DNA of 51,620 bases, from assembly GCA_040880725.1 (NCBI GenBank), contig JBBDHV010000001.1, forward strand, positions 1 to 51,620. Direction: 5' to 3'. The translations under genes were made by a program, and so were the position numbers. The notes under the pieces are model-generated. The model did no database searches. It was not told the origin of the DNA and was given only the letters and a program-made list of their open reading frames with translations. Each line of letters opens with the position of its first letter. Position 1 is the first letter of the stretch. This DNA is from DATHWB01 sp040880725. GTDB lineage: Bacteria; Actinomycetota; Acidimicrobiia; Spongiisociales; ZC4RG35. Shown here one piece after another: positions 16,440 through 24,459 of this stretch.

Positions 16440-17378
16440 GTGCTGATCGTTCAACGCCCCCAAATCCAGGAGGAGCCGCTCAACGACACCCGCTCTCGGT
16501 TCGTGGTCGAGCCGCTCGAGCCGGGTTTCGGTTACACCCTGGGCAACACCCTCCGCCGTACCCTGCTGGCCCGGATTCCCGGTGCCGCCGTCACATCGAT
16601 TCAGATCGAAGGCGTCCAACACGAGTTCTCGACGATCGACGGAGTGGTCGAAGACGTCGTCGACATCATCCTCAACATCAAGCAGATCGTCGTCAGCATG
16701 GACGGCCTCGAAGAGCAGACGTTGTATCTCTCGGCGAAGGGCGCCGGCGAGGTCAAGGCGGGCGCCCTGAAGGTCCCTGCCGGCGTCGAGGTCGTCAACC
16801 CTGATCTCGTCATTGCGACGCTGTCCGCGTCGGGCCGGCTGGAGATGGAGATGACGGTCGCGCCCGGCGTCGGATATCGGACCGCCGAGTCGAACAAGGG
16901 CTCCGGCTCGATCGGGCTAATCCCGATCGACTCGATCTTCTCGCCCGTGCGCAAGGTGGCGTACTCGGTCGAGAACACCCAGGTCGGTCAGATGACCAAC
17001 TTCGACAAGCTGGTGCTCGACATCGAGACGAACGGCGCCATCACTCCCGGCGAGGCGGTGTCCTCGGCAGGCAAGACGTTGCGCGAACTGTTGAACCTGT
17101 TCGCCGACATGGGCGAAGGTGTCGGCCTGGAACTGGGGGAAGTGCAGACCGAGACGTCGGGTTCGCCGGACCTGGAGCTGCCGATCGAGGCGCTCGACCT
17201 GTCCGAGCGGCCCCGCAACTGCCTGCGTCGTGCCCAGATCAAGACGGTGGGCGAACTGGTGCAACGCACCGGTGACGACCTTCTCAACATCACCAACTTC
17301 GGCCAGAAGAGCCTCGAAGAGGTGGCTGCCAAGCTCGACGAGCTCGGACTGTCCCTCGCCGATGGTGGAGGCTCCTGA
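16440..17378 (+). CDS. rpoA: DNA-directed RNA polymerase subunit alpha
   Basis: 312 residues from GTG 16440. The N-terminal dimerisation domain has EPLEPGFGYTLGNTLRRTLLARIPGAAVTSIQIEGVQHEFSTIDGVVEDV. The C-terminal domain, from about residue 245 (LDLSERPRNCLRRAQIKTVGELVQRTGDDLLNITNFGQKSLEEVAAKL), binds UP elements and activators. TGA shares a base with the rplQ ATG. No ribosome-binding site is obvious. Confidence 0.98.
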   Translation: MLIVQRPQIQEEPLNDTRSRFVVEPLEPGFGYTLGNTLRRTLLARIPGAAVTSIQIEGVQHEFSTIDGVVEDVVDIILNIKQIVVSMDGLEEQTLYLSAKGAGEVKAGALKVPAGVEVVNPDLVIATLSASGRLEMEMTVAPGVGYRTAESNKGSGSIGLIPIDSIFSPVRKVAYSVENTQVGQMTNFDKLVLDIETNGAITPGEAVSSAGKTLRELLNLFADMGEGVGLELGEVQTETSGSPDLELPIEALDLSERPRNCLRRAQIKTVGELVQRTGDDLLNITNFGQKSLEEVAAKLDELGLSLADGGGS

Positions 17379-17728
17379 TGCCACGCCCGCGCAAGGGCCC
17401 CAGACTCGGACACTCGCCCCATCACGAGAAGAAGATCCTCGCCAACCTGGCGACGTCGCTCTTCGCGGAGGGGAAGGTGGAAACGACCTTGGCGAAGGCC
17501 AAGTCGGTGCGTCCGCTTGCCGAGAAGATGATCACCAAGGCCCGGAAGGGCGACCTCCACTCCCGTCGCATCGTGCTTCGTACGATCAGCAACAACGAGG
17601 TGGTGACGAGGCTCTTCGACGAGGTGGCGCCCCAGTACATGGATCGCCCGGGTGGCTACACCCGTATCACCAAGCTCGGCCCCCGTCGTGGCGACGGCGC
17701 CGAGATGGCCATCATCGAACTGGTCTGA
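17378..17728 (+). CDS. rplQ: 50S ribosomal protein L17
   Basis: 116 residues (MPRPRKGPRLGHSPHHEKKILANLATSLF), ending GGYTRITKLGPRRGDGAEMAIIELV. L17 lies at the tunnel exit. Last gene of the operon; a rho-independent terminator follows 21 bases later. Confidence 0.98.
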   Translation: MPRPRKGPRLGHSPHHEKKILANLATSLFAEGKVETTLAKAKSVRPLAEKMITKARKGDLHSRRIVLRTISNNEVVTRLFDEVAPQYMDRPGGYTRITKLGPRRGDGAEMAIIELV

Positions 17729-17749
17729 GTCCGTTCGATCGACCGTACG

Positions 17750-17775
17750 AAAGCCCCCGGCATGCCGGGGGCTTT
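17750..17775 (+). terminator. Rho-independent terminator after rplQ
   Basis: An 11-bp perfect stem, AAAGCCCCCGG / CCGGGGGCTTT, with loop CATG, followed by a short pyrimidine tract (tctc). It ends the rpmJ-rplQ operon. Confidence 0.9.
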
Positions 17776-17797
17776 CTCATGTCATAAGGTTTCGGGT

Positions 17798-18892
17798 ATG
17801 CATGTCGTGACCGGAGCCTCCGATGGGATTGGTCGTGCGGTTGCAGCCGAACTGGCGGATCGAGGTGCGAGGGTCCTCGCCGTATCCCGGGACGGCGCGC
17901 GGTTGGATCGTCTCTCCCAAGGGCGACCGGCTCTCTCGGCGGTGGCCGCCGATCTCGCCACCTCCGAGGGCCGGGCGAACTTGTACCGGCAGGTACCTCG
18001 TGACGAAGAGATCGAGTCGGTGGTGCACGGGGCGGGCTCGCGGGTCCCGGTCCAGCCGTTCGACGTCATCGACCCCGACGGTCTCGTCGAAGACTTTCGG
18101 ATCCATGTTGCGGCTGTGGTCGCAGTCACGCAGCATTTCGCGTCTCGGGCTCGCCGCGTCGTGGTTTTCGACTCGTACTCGGCCACCGTGCCGCGCGCGG
18201 GGTGGGCGGGGTATTCGATCGTGAAAGCGGCGGCGCACATGGTTGCCCGGGCGGCGGCGGCCGAGATGGAAGGTCCCGAGGTGCTTCGGCTCTATCCCGG
18301 GGCGGTTCGCACGCCGCTCCTCGACGCCATTTTGCACTCTGCACCCTCGCCGGCACGAGAGGTCTACCGGTCGATGGATGCCGCGGGGAGGGTCGCCGAG
18401 CCTGAGGAGATCGGTGCGTGGGTGGCAGACATCCTGCTGGCAGCGCCCGGCGGTGCAACGGTGCGGCATTACGACCATGAACACCGCCCGGGGCCCAACT
18501 CGGGAACCGGAGCCTGTCTGTGCGGAGGTGTGAAGTACCGCATCGACGGAGCGATGCGTGATGTCATCGAGTGCCACTGTGAGAGATGCCGCCGGACGTC
18601 GGGCCACCACGTCGCCGCCACCGCCGCGCGGGTCGACGACATCGAGCTGGCACAGTCCGAAACGCTCGCATGGTTCACCCCCGCCGACGATCCCGGCGTG
18701 CGGTACGGCTTCTGCCGGCGGTGTGGATCGAGCCTGTTCTGGGCAGCGGACGGATCGGACAACTGGTCCGTGTCTGCGGGAACGCTCGACCAACCCAGCG
18801 GACTCCGCACGTCGGCGACCTTGTTCGCCGATGAGGCCGCCGATTACCTCTCCCTCGACCCAACGATTCCCACCTTCGGTCGGGAACCGTGA
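17798..18892 (+). CDS. Fusion protein: short-chain dehydrogenase plus GFA/CENP-V zinc domain
   Basis: 364 residues from ATG 17798. Residues 1 to about 225 form a short-chain dehydrogenase: nucleotide-binding TGASDGIG (5-12), Ser126/Ser128 and catalytic Y139-x3-K143 (YSIVK), then a PGAVRTPL segment. Residues ~237-364 form a GFA-type domain with its zinc cysteines C240/C242, C259/C261/C264 and C306/C309. No in-frame start codon lies at the junction, so this is a true single-polypeptide fusion. The GFA fold is known from glutathione-dependent formaldehyde-activating enzymes, but most members have unknown substrates. TAAGGT lies 7 bases before ATG with no Shine-Dalgarno, suggesting a leaderless mRNA. 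Confidence 0.85.
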   Translation: MHVVTGASDGIGRAVAAELADRGARVLAVSRDGARLDRLSQGRPALSAVAADLATSEGRANLYRQVPRDEEIESVVHGAGSRVPVQPFDVIDPDGLVEDFRIHVAAVVAVTQHFASRARRVVVFDSYSATVPRAGWAGYSIVKAAAHMVARAAAAEMEGPEVLRLYPGAVRTPLLDAILHSAPSPAREVYRSMDAAGRVAEPEEIGAWVADILLAAPGGATVRHYDHEHRPGPNSGTGACLCGGVKYRIDGAMRDVIECHCERCRRTSGHHVAATAARVDDIELAQSETLAWFTPADDPGVRYGFCRRCGSSLFWAADGSDNWSVSAGTLDQPSGLRTSATLFADEAADYLSLDPTIPTFGREP

Positions 18893-18929
18893 GGGGTGAT
18901 CCGGCGGCCGACCGGTACGCTGCAGCGTC

Positions 18930-19853
18930 GTGACCGGCCAGGCATCTCCCTACATCGAGTTCGACCGCCAGGAGTGGGCGGCACTGCGTGCCACGACTCC
19001 GATGACGCTCACCGACGACGAGGTCGAGAAGATCCGAGGGATCAACGTCGAACTGTCGACGGCCGAAGTCGAGTCGATCTTCCTGCCCCTGTCACGGCTT
19101 CTCAATCTGTACGTCCGTGCGTCCCAGGCACTCTTCAGCGTCACCGACACGTTTCTGGGCCGTCCGACCGAGCCGGTGCCGTATGTCATCGCCATCGCCG
19201 GTTCGGTGGCGGTCGGCAAGTCAACGATCGCCCGCATCATGCAGATGCTCCTGTCGCGGTGGCCGGACCACCCTTCGGTGGATCTCGTCACAACCGACGG
19301 ATTCCTGTATCCGAACGCGGTGCTCGAAGAGCGCGACATCATGCATCGGAAAGGCTTCCCGGAGTCCTACGACCGGCGACGGCTCCTGCAGTTCGTCACG
19401 GACGTCAAGGCGGGAGCCCCCGAGGTCCGTGCGCCGGTCTACTCGCACCTGACCTATGACATCCTCGCCGACCAGGAGCGCATCGTTCGCCAGCCGCAGA
19501 TCGTCATTCTCGAAGGGTTGAACGTGCTGCAAGGTGGTGGCACCGGGGCCTACGTGTCCGACTACTTCGACTTCTCCATCTATGTCGATGCCGACGCCTC
19601 GCACATCGCGGAGTGGTATCTGGACCGATTCCTGACCCTTCGTGACACCGCCTTTCGGGACGAGGCCTCGTACTTCCACCGTTATGCCGGCCTCAGTGAC
19701 CCCGACGCCCTGGCAGAGGGTCGCAGGATATGGCGGGACATCAACGAGGTGAACCTCTCCGAGAACATTCTCCCCAGCCGTGAGCGGGCGACGCTCATTC
19801 TCCACAAGGCGGCAGACCACGCCGTCCAGCGGGTCCGGCTCCGCCGAGGATGA
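18930..19853 (+). CDS. coaA: Pantothenate kinase, type I
   Basis: 307 residues from GTG 18930 (MTGQASPYIEFDRQEWAALR). P-loop GSVAVGKST, TTDGFLYPNAVLEERDIMHRKGFPESYD (substrate-binding segment) and the YDI-x-A-D-Q region match prokaryotic type I CoaA, which commits pantothenate to coenzyme A. TACGCT ends 8 bases before the GTG and there is no ribosome-binding site, so the transcript may be leaderless. Stop overlaps the next gene (ATGA). Confidence 0.95.
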   Translation: MTGQASPYIEFDRQEWAALRATTPMTLTDDEVEKIRGINVELSTAEVESIFLPLSRLLNLYVRASQALFSVTDTFLGRPTEPVPYVIAIAGSVAVGKSTIARIMQMLLSRWPDHPSVDLVTTDGFLYPNAVLEERDIMHRKGFPESYDRRRLLQFVTDVKAGAPEVRAPVYSHLTYDILADQERIVRQPQIVILEGLNVLQGGGTGAYVSDYFDFSIYVDADASHIAEWYLDRFLTLRDTAFRDEASYFHRYAGLSDPDALAEGRRIWRDINEVNLSENILPSRERATLILHKAADHAVQRVRLRRG

Positions 19854-20404
19854 CCGATCACGACATCGGGGCGGACCTTCGGCAGAGGCTCGGCGAGTAC
19901 CGGCCCGTCGATCCGGGCGAGCGGCAGGCCGTGGACGCGGCCATGGCCCTGCTGGAGACACACGACGCCTTTTCGGCGGACCGGTTCGCCCCCGGTCACA
20001 TCACCGCGTCGGCTTTCGTCCTCCACCCCGACGCGCCGGCGGTGGCGCTGATTCTGCATTCCAAGATCGGGCGCTGGCTTCAACCCGGTGGCCATGTCGA
20101 GTTGGAGGATCGCTCGATCGTCGATGCCGCGCTCCGAGAGGTGCGCGAAGAGATCGGAGTCGGTCCCGCCGACGAGCCGTGGATGTGCGACGTCGATGTG
20201 CACACGTTTCCGGCGCGAGGCGATGTGCCCACCCACCTCCATCATGATGTTCGGGTCGCGTTCACTGCCGAGCACGCCGACCTCGTGGTTGGCGACGGCG
20301 CCGACGACGTGCGGTGGTGGCCTTTCGCCGAGGCCCAGGGCCTGGAGGAGTCGATCGCACGCCCGATCCGCAAGCTGGCCGAAGGGCGGCAACTGCGGAA
20401 CTAG
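19850..20404 (+). CDS. Nudix hydrolase
   Basis: 184 residues. A Nudix box is seen at GGHVELEDRSIVDAALREVREEIGV: the REVREEIG core is intact, while the spacing from GG to RE is one residue longer than the consensus. These enzymes hydrolyse nucleoside diphosphate derivatives with Mg2+; the substrate is unknown. Overlaps coaA by 4 bases, so it is co-transcribed with it. Confidence 0.85.
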   Translation: MTDHDIGADLRQRLGEYRPVDPGERQAVDAAMALLETHDAFSADRFAPGHITASAFVLHPDAPAVALILHSKIGRWLQPGGHVELEDRSIVDAALREVREEIGVGPADEPWMCDVDVHTFPARGDVPTHLHHDVRVAFTAEHADLVVGDGADDVRWWPFAEAQGLEESIARPIRKLAEGRQLRN

Positions 20405-20418
20405 CCTGACGGGCTCGC

Positions 20419-20952
20419 ATGCAAAAGATCTTTTCTCGCGCCCTCCGGGGTGCAATGCTCGACCGCAAGGCGTTCGCCGAGGTGTTCTGGGACGACGACG
20501 CGACTGCGGATGGCGTCATCGTCGTCGCCAGTGTTGCCGTCGCATCATTTCTGATCGTGGCGTTGACCCGCGCCTCGGTGGGTATCGGGTCGATTCCCGC
20601 CCTTCTCCAGGCGGCGATCTCCGCAGTGGCATCCTGGCTGATCCTGGCGGCGGCGACATGGTTCGCCGCGACGCGGCTCTTCAAGACGGGCGGTGGCATC
20701 CAAACGACGATGGCGACCCACGGTCTGGCGTACCTGCCCACGATCGCCTTCGCCATCCCGATTCCGATCGTCCCGGTCATCGGTCTCGTTTGGTACGTCG
20801 CCGTCCTGACCCGGGCGACCCAGGAGTCGGTGTCCTCGGACACCAAGACTGCGTTTCTCGCGGTGCTGGTGGGTTTCGCGTTCATGCTGATGATTCAGGC
20901 GATCTTTCAACTCCCGTTCACGGCGGCATCCGCCCTGTTCGGCTTGTTCTGA
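20419..20952 (+). CDS. Yip1-like integral membrane protein
   Basis: 177 residues with about five hydrophobic segments (near residues 32-50, 60-82, 92-115, 118-130 and 145-175). Phe/Trp near the N-terminus followed by VIVVASVAVASFLIVAL, then GGIQTTMATHGLAYLPTIAFAIPIPIVPVIGLVWYVAVLTRATQE resemble bacterial Yip1-domain proteins. Function unknown. Sits between the Nudix gene and truA in the same direction. Confidence 0.6.
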   Translation: MQKIFSRALRGAMLDRKAFAEVFWDDDATADGVIVVASVAVASFLIVALTRASVGIGSIPALLQAAISAVASWLILAAATWFAATRLFKTGGGIQTTMATHGLAYLPTIAFAIPIPIVPVIGLVWYVAVLTRATQESVSSDTKTAFLAVLVGFAFMLMIQAIFQLPFTAASALFGLF

Positions 20953-20953
20953 G

Positions 20954-21691
20954 TTGCCTCGCTATCGGCTCGACCTGGCGTACGACGGCTCGGGCTTCCA
21001 CGGTTTTGCCCGGCAGGCACCGGGTGTTCGGACGGTGCAAGGCGTGGTCGAAGAGGCCCTTGCGAGGGTCTTCCAACAGGATGTGACGCTCGTGGTGGCG
21101 GGGCGCACGGACACCGGGGTGCACGCCAGACACCAGGTGGTCAGTTTCAGTGCCGACCGTGACGTGGCAGTGTCCCAGGTCAGGCGGGCGACCACATCGA
21201 TGCTCGGACCGGAGGTGGTCGCGACCGACTGCGTCCTGGTGCCCGATGAGTTCTCGGCCCGCTTCGACGCCGAGTCCCGCACCTACCGCTACCACCTGCT
21301 GGATTCCGAGGTGGCAGATCCCCTCCGGCGACATTCGATGTGGCATGTGTCGTCTCGTCTGGATGTGGAGGCGATGAACGGTGCCGCGGCGGGGTTCGTC
21401 GGCGAACACGACTTCGCCACCTTCTGTCGCCGCAAGGACGGGCGGCCCACCATTCGGACCGTCTTCGCGGCAGCGGTCCGCCGCGAACCCGACGACACGG
21501 TCGTCTTCGAGATTCGCGCCAAGGCCTTCTGTCACCAGATGGTGCGAAGCCTCACCGGGTTCCTGGTCGAGGTGGGGCGCGGTCGTCGACCTGCCGATGC
21601 GGTTGCGGAGCTGCTCGCTGCCCAGGACCGTTCCGTCGTGCCCAGCCCCGCCCCCCCGACCGGCCTGGTGCTCTGGCACGTCGAGTACTGA
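20954..21691 (+). CDS. truA: tRNA pseudouridine synthase A
   Basis: 245 residues from TTG 20954, one base after the previous stop. AYDGSGFHGFARQ at the N-terminus, the catalytic Asp in AGRTDTGVHARHQVVSF, YRYHLL, and FCHQMVRSLTGFLVEVGRG all fit TruA, which makes pseudouridine at positions 38-40 of tRNA anticodon arms. truA next to rplM-rpsI is a common bacterial arrangement. Confidence 0.96.
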   Translation: MPRYRLDLAYDGSGFHGFARQAPGVRTVQGVVEEALARVFQQDVTLVVAGRTDTGVHARHQVVSFSADRDVAVSQVRRATTSMLGPEVVATDCVLVPDEFSARFDAESRTYRYHLLDSEVADPLRRHSMWHVSSRLDVEAMNGAAAGFVGEHDFATFCRRKDGRPTIRTVFAAAVRREPDDTVVFEIRAKAFCHQMVRSLTGFLVEVGRGRRPADAVAELLAAQDRSVVPSPAPPTGLVLWHVEY

Positions 21692-21701
21692 GGCCTGCGC
21701 G

Positions 21702-21819
21702 TACCCTGGGTTGTATCCCGCGCATACGCGGGATTCAGCGTCGAGAATGCGTTTCGTCCCTGAGTGTCGGCCCTTCTGGGCGCCAAAGTGGACGTATACG
21801 TCCGAACGAACCCTGGGTT
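21702..21819 (+). repeat. 118-bp intergenic repeat element, copy B
   Basis: Same plan and length as copy A (12119-12236). It is bounded by (T)ACCCTGGGTT at 21702-21712 and AACCCTGGGTT at 21809-21819. It has a hairpin at 21715-21734 (8-bp stem, CATA loop), the core CAGCGTCGAGAATG with 12 of 14 bases as in copy A at the same offset, TGGGCGCCA, and a perfect 14-base palindrome at 21790-21803. Stem sequences are unrelated to those of copy A, but pairing is preserved. Confidence 0.85.
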
Positions 21820-21832
21820 TGAAAGGACGCGA

Positions 21833-21862
21833 TTGGCGCGAGGGGCGGAGGGTGCGTATCCT
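21833..21862 (+). promoter_or_regulatory. Candidate promoter of rplM-rpsI-glmM
   Basis: TTGGCG (21833-21838), 18-base spacer, TATCCT (21857-21862), beginning 14 bases after repeat B. A perfect 16-base palindrome (21869-21884) would lie at the very 5' end of the transcript, leaving a leader of about 90 bases before rplM. Whether that leader is an r-protein autoregulatory site is not known. Confidence 0.5.
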
Positions 21863-21960
21863 GACGGCGCTTCCGATCGGAAGCATCTCGTTTCCCACCG
21901 AGATCCCAGTCGATCCCCCTTTCCCCGAAAAGCGGGCTACCGACGACCGTCTGGATAGCG

Positions 21961-22419
21961 ATGAACAACAAGACATTCTCACCAAAGCCGTCCGACCTCA
22001 CCCGTGAGTGGTGGGTCGTCGACGCCACGGATCTGCCCCTCGGCCGCCTCGCGTCCGAGGTGGCGCAGCTCATCCGTGGAAAGCACAAGCCGACCTTCGC
22101 TCCCCATGTGGACGGAGGCGACCATGTGGTCGTGGTCAACGCCTCCAAGGTGGCGATCACGTCCGACAAGAGCCTGGAAAAGATCTACTACCGGCACTCC
22201 GGGTTCCCTGGCGGACTCAAGGAGGAGACGTTCGAGTCTCTCCTCCTCCGTCGTCCCGAGCAGGTCATCGAACGAGCCGTGAAGGGCATGCTTCCCAAGA
22301 ACAAGCTCGGCCGCAAGATGGCCTCCAAGTTGAAGGTCTACGCCGGACCCGATCATCCCCACCAGGCCCAGCAGCCGCAGGTGCGGGAACTCCCCATCCG
22401 AAAGGCTGAGTCCTCCTGA
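21961..22419 (+). CDS. rplM: 50S ribosomal protein L13
   Basis: 152 residues (MNNKTFSPKPSDLTREWWVVDATDLPLGRLASEVAQLIRGKHKPTFAPHVDGGDHVVVVNA), with YYRHSGFPGGLKE and AVKGMLPKNKLGR. An early 50S assembly protein. Stop shares a base with the rpsI ATG. Confidence 0.98.
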   Translation: MNNKTFSPKPSDLTREWWVVDATDLPLGRLASEVAQLIRGKHKPTFAPHVDGGDHVVVVNASKVAITSDKSLEKIYYRHSGFPGGLKEETFESLLLRRPEQVIERAVKGMLPKNKLGRKMASKLKVYAGPDHPHQAQQPQVRELPIRKAESS

Positions 22420-22811
22420 TGACCAAACCCCTCGTTCAGGCAACCGGCCGCCGCAAGGCCTCGGTCGCCCGTGTTCGACTGCGCGACGGCAGTGGTGCGG
22501 TCACCCTCAACGGCAAGCCGCTCGAACAGTTCTTTCCGACGATGTCGACCCGCATGCGGGTGATGGAGCCGTTGCAGCTCACCAACATGGTGGGACGCTA
22601 CGACCTCGAGGCCACCCTCCACGGGGGCGGTACGACGGGACAGTCGGACGCGCTTCGTCTGGGCATCGCTCGGGCGCTCATCGTCCTCGACCCCGACCTT
22701 CGCCCCACTCTCAAGGCGGCGGGAATGCTCAGCCGTGACGACCGTGTCGTGGAGAGCAAGAAGTACGGTCTCCGCAAGGCCCGGCGGGCACCGCAGTACA
22801 CCAAGCGCTGA
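22419..22811 (+). CDS. rpsI: 30S ribosomal protein S9
   Basis: 130 residues. ATGRRKASVARVRLRDGSG, the GGGTTGQSDALRLGIARAL segment and the C-terminal KKYGLRKARRAPQYTKR fit S9, whose last residues contact P-site tRNA. Confidence 0.98.
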   Translation: MTKPLVQATGRRKASVARVRLRDGSGAVTLNGKPLEQFFPTMSTRMRVMEPLQLTNMVGRYDLEATLHGGGTTGQSDALRLGIARALIVLDPDLRPTLKAAGMLSRDDRVVESKKYGLRKARRAPQYTKR

Positions 22812-22813
22812 TC

Positions 22814-24148
22814 ATGGCCCACGGTGCCGGCACCCGTCTCTTCGGGACGGATGGTGTCCGAGGCGTGGCCAATGTCGAACTGACCCCGCATCTCGCCCTC
22901 GACCTGGGGCGGGCTGCGGGGTCGTTGCTTTCCCACGGGCCGGTCGTGGTCGGGAGGGACACCCGTCGCTCCGGTGAGATGTTGTCGATGGCCGTCCAAG
23001 CCGGACTTCAATCCGTGGGGATGGACACGATCGACGTCGGCGTGATGCCGTCCGGTGGCATCTCCCACCTCACGTACAAGGGTTCGGCCGAGATGGGCGT
23101 CATCGTCAGCGCGTCGCACAATCCCGCGGCTGACAACGGGATCAAGTTCCTCGACAAGCTCGGTTCCAAGCTGAGCGATGCCGCCGAGGATCGGATCGAG
23201 GCGAAGCTCCGCAAACCTGATTCGGCGTCGGTCCCGTACGGCGGCGGCGTCGGTACCCGGCTTCGCCTGCACGACGCAATCGACCAATACGTGAGTGATC
23301 TCGCGCGGGACGCCTCCTACTCGTTCACCGGTATCACCGTCACCTTGGATTGCGCGCACGGTGCGGCGTATCAGGCTGCTCCCACGCTGTTCAACGCGCT
23401 GAAGGCGGACGTTTCGGTCATCGGTGCCGAGCCCACCGGGTTGAACATCAACGATGGGTTCGGCGCGACGTTCCCGTCCACCGTTGCGAAAGCCGCCGCA
23501 GGTGCAATCGGCCTCGCCTTCGACGGTGACGCCGATCGTCTGATCGCCAGCGACGAGAAGGGCCGGATCGTCGACGGCGACAGAATCATGGCGATCGTCG
23601 CACGTCACTGGCAGAAGGCGGGCAAGCTGAAAGGCGGGCTCGTCGTGACGACCGTGATGGCGAATCTCGGTTTCATGCGAGCGATGGCAGATGCCGGCAT
23701 CGAAGTGGTCACGACGAAGGTCGGCGATCGATACGTCCTCGAGGCGATGAATCAGCGGAAGGCGATTCTCGGAGGCGAACAGTCCGGGCATGTGATCTTC
23801 CTCGACCGGGGGAGGACCGGTGACGGGCTGCTCACCGCCATCCGGTTGCTCGAAGTCGTTGCAGGGACCGGGCGGAGCCTGGCCGACTTGAGCGACGAGG
23901 CGATGATCACCTACCCCCAGCGCCTCGTGAACGTCGAGGTCGCGCGCAAGGACCGTCTGGAGTCGGCCACCGAAGTGTGGGATGCCGTCGGCGAAGCCGA
24001 GAGAGAACTCGGATCGGACGGGCGCGTGCTGATTCGTGCCTCCGGCACCGAGCCGCTGGTCCGCGTGATGGTCGAAGCATCTCGTGCAGCGGACGCTCAG
24101 CGCTACGCTGATGCCCTCGCCGAGACTGTTCGAGTCGCGCTCGGCTGA
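22814..24148 (+). CDS. glmM: Phosphoglucosamine mutase
   Basis: 444 residues from ATG 22814. LFGTDGVRGVAN at the N-terminus, phosphoserine loop SASHNPAADNGIKF (ISASHNP type), metal-binding DGDADR, and RASGTEPLVRVMVE at the C-terminal phosphate-binding domain. It converts glucosamine-6-phosphate to glucosamine-1-phosphate for UDP-GlcNAc. It lies 2 bases after rpsI and directly upstream of the glmS ribozyme and glmS, so both cell-wall amino-sugar steps are adjacent. Confidence 0.97.
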   Translation: MAHGAGTRLFGTDGVRGVANVELTPHLALDLGRAAGSLLSHGPVVVGRDTRRSGEMLSMAVQAGLQSVGMDTIDVGVMPSGGISHLTYKGSAEMGVIVSASHNPAADNGIKFLDKLGSKLSDAAEDRIEAKLRKPDSASVPYGGGVGTRLRLHDAIDQYVSDLARDASYSFTGITVTLDCAHGAAYQAAPTLFNALKADVSVIGAEPTGLNINDGFGATFPSTVAKAAAGAIGLAFDGDADRLIASDEKGRIVDGDRIMAIVARHWQKAGKLKGGLVVTTVMANLGFMRAMADAGIEVVTTKVGDRYVLEAMNQRKAILGGEQSGHVIFLDRGRTGDGLLTAIRLLEVVAGTGRSLADLSDEAMITYPQRLVNVEVARKDRLESATEVWDAVGEAERELGSDGRVLIRASGTEPLVRVMVEASRAADAQRYADALAETVRVALG

Positions 24149-24200
24149 CGAGAGGAGGACGACCGGGAACGACCAATTCAGCCCGGACAACACACACGAG

Positions 24201-24330
24201 AGCGCCAGGCCTCCCCAGGGAGGTGACGAGGTGGAAGGTCATCGAAACATTCGGCGGATGCCTTCCCGGCCGGTCCACGGTCGTGACACATGCGGGTAAA
24301 ACCCGGGAGTGATCCCGGAACAGAGCCGCA
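24201..24330 (+). ncRNA. glmS self-cleaving ribozyme/riboswitch in the glmS leader
   Basis: Conserved elements of the glmS ribozyme appear in order: cleavage context A/GCGCC (cut expected after 24201), a P1 hairpin CCTCC-ccag-GGAGG, TGACGAGG, pairing GGAAGG/CCTTCC (24233-24238, 24261-24266) around TCATCGAAACATTCGGCGGATG, the GGTAAAACC segment, a P4 hairpin CCGGGA-GTGA-TCCCGG with a GNRA-type loop, then AGAGCCGCA pairing back to TGCGG. Glucosamine-6-phosphate activates cleavage in known members, destabilising glmS mRNA. It occupies most of the 311-base glmM-glmS interval, with glmS starting 130 bases after the core. Confidence 0.93.
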
Positions 24331-24459
24331 GGTGAAGTGGAGGCGGGTTCGAGCATCGATCGTCGCACGTCGGACGACCCGGCTCTCCCCCAGTCCCGGG
24401 CTGTCACCCACGACCGCTTTCGCGTGGTGACGCGCGCACACCCAGTGAGGAGGATTCCC

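Noticed and set aside
22598..24193. 531-codon minus-strand open frame
   Set aside because: It is the antisense shadow of glmM/rpsI, whose products are unmistakable; the composition is that of a codon-position artefact in high-GC DNA.
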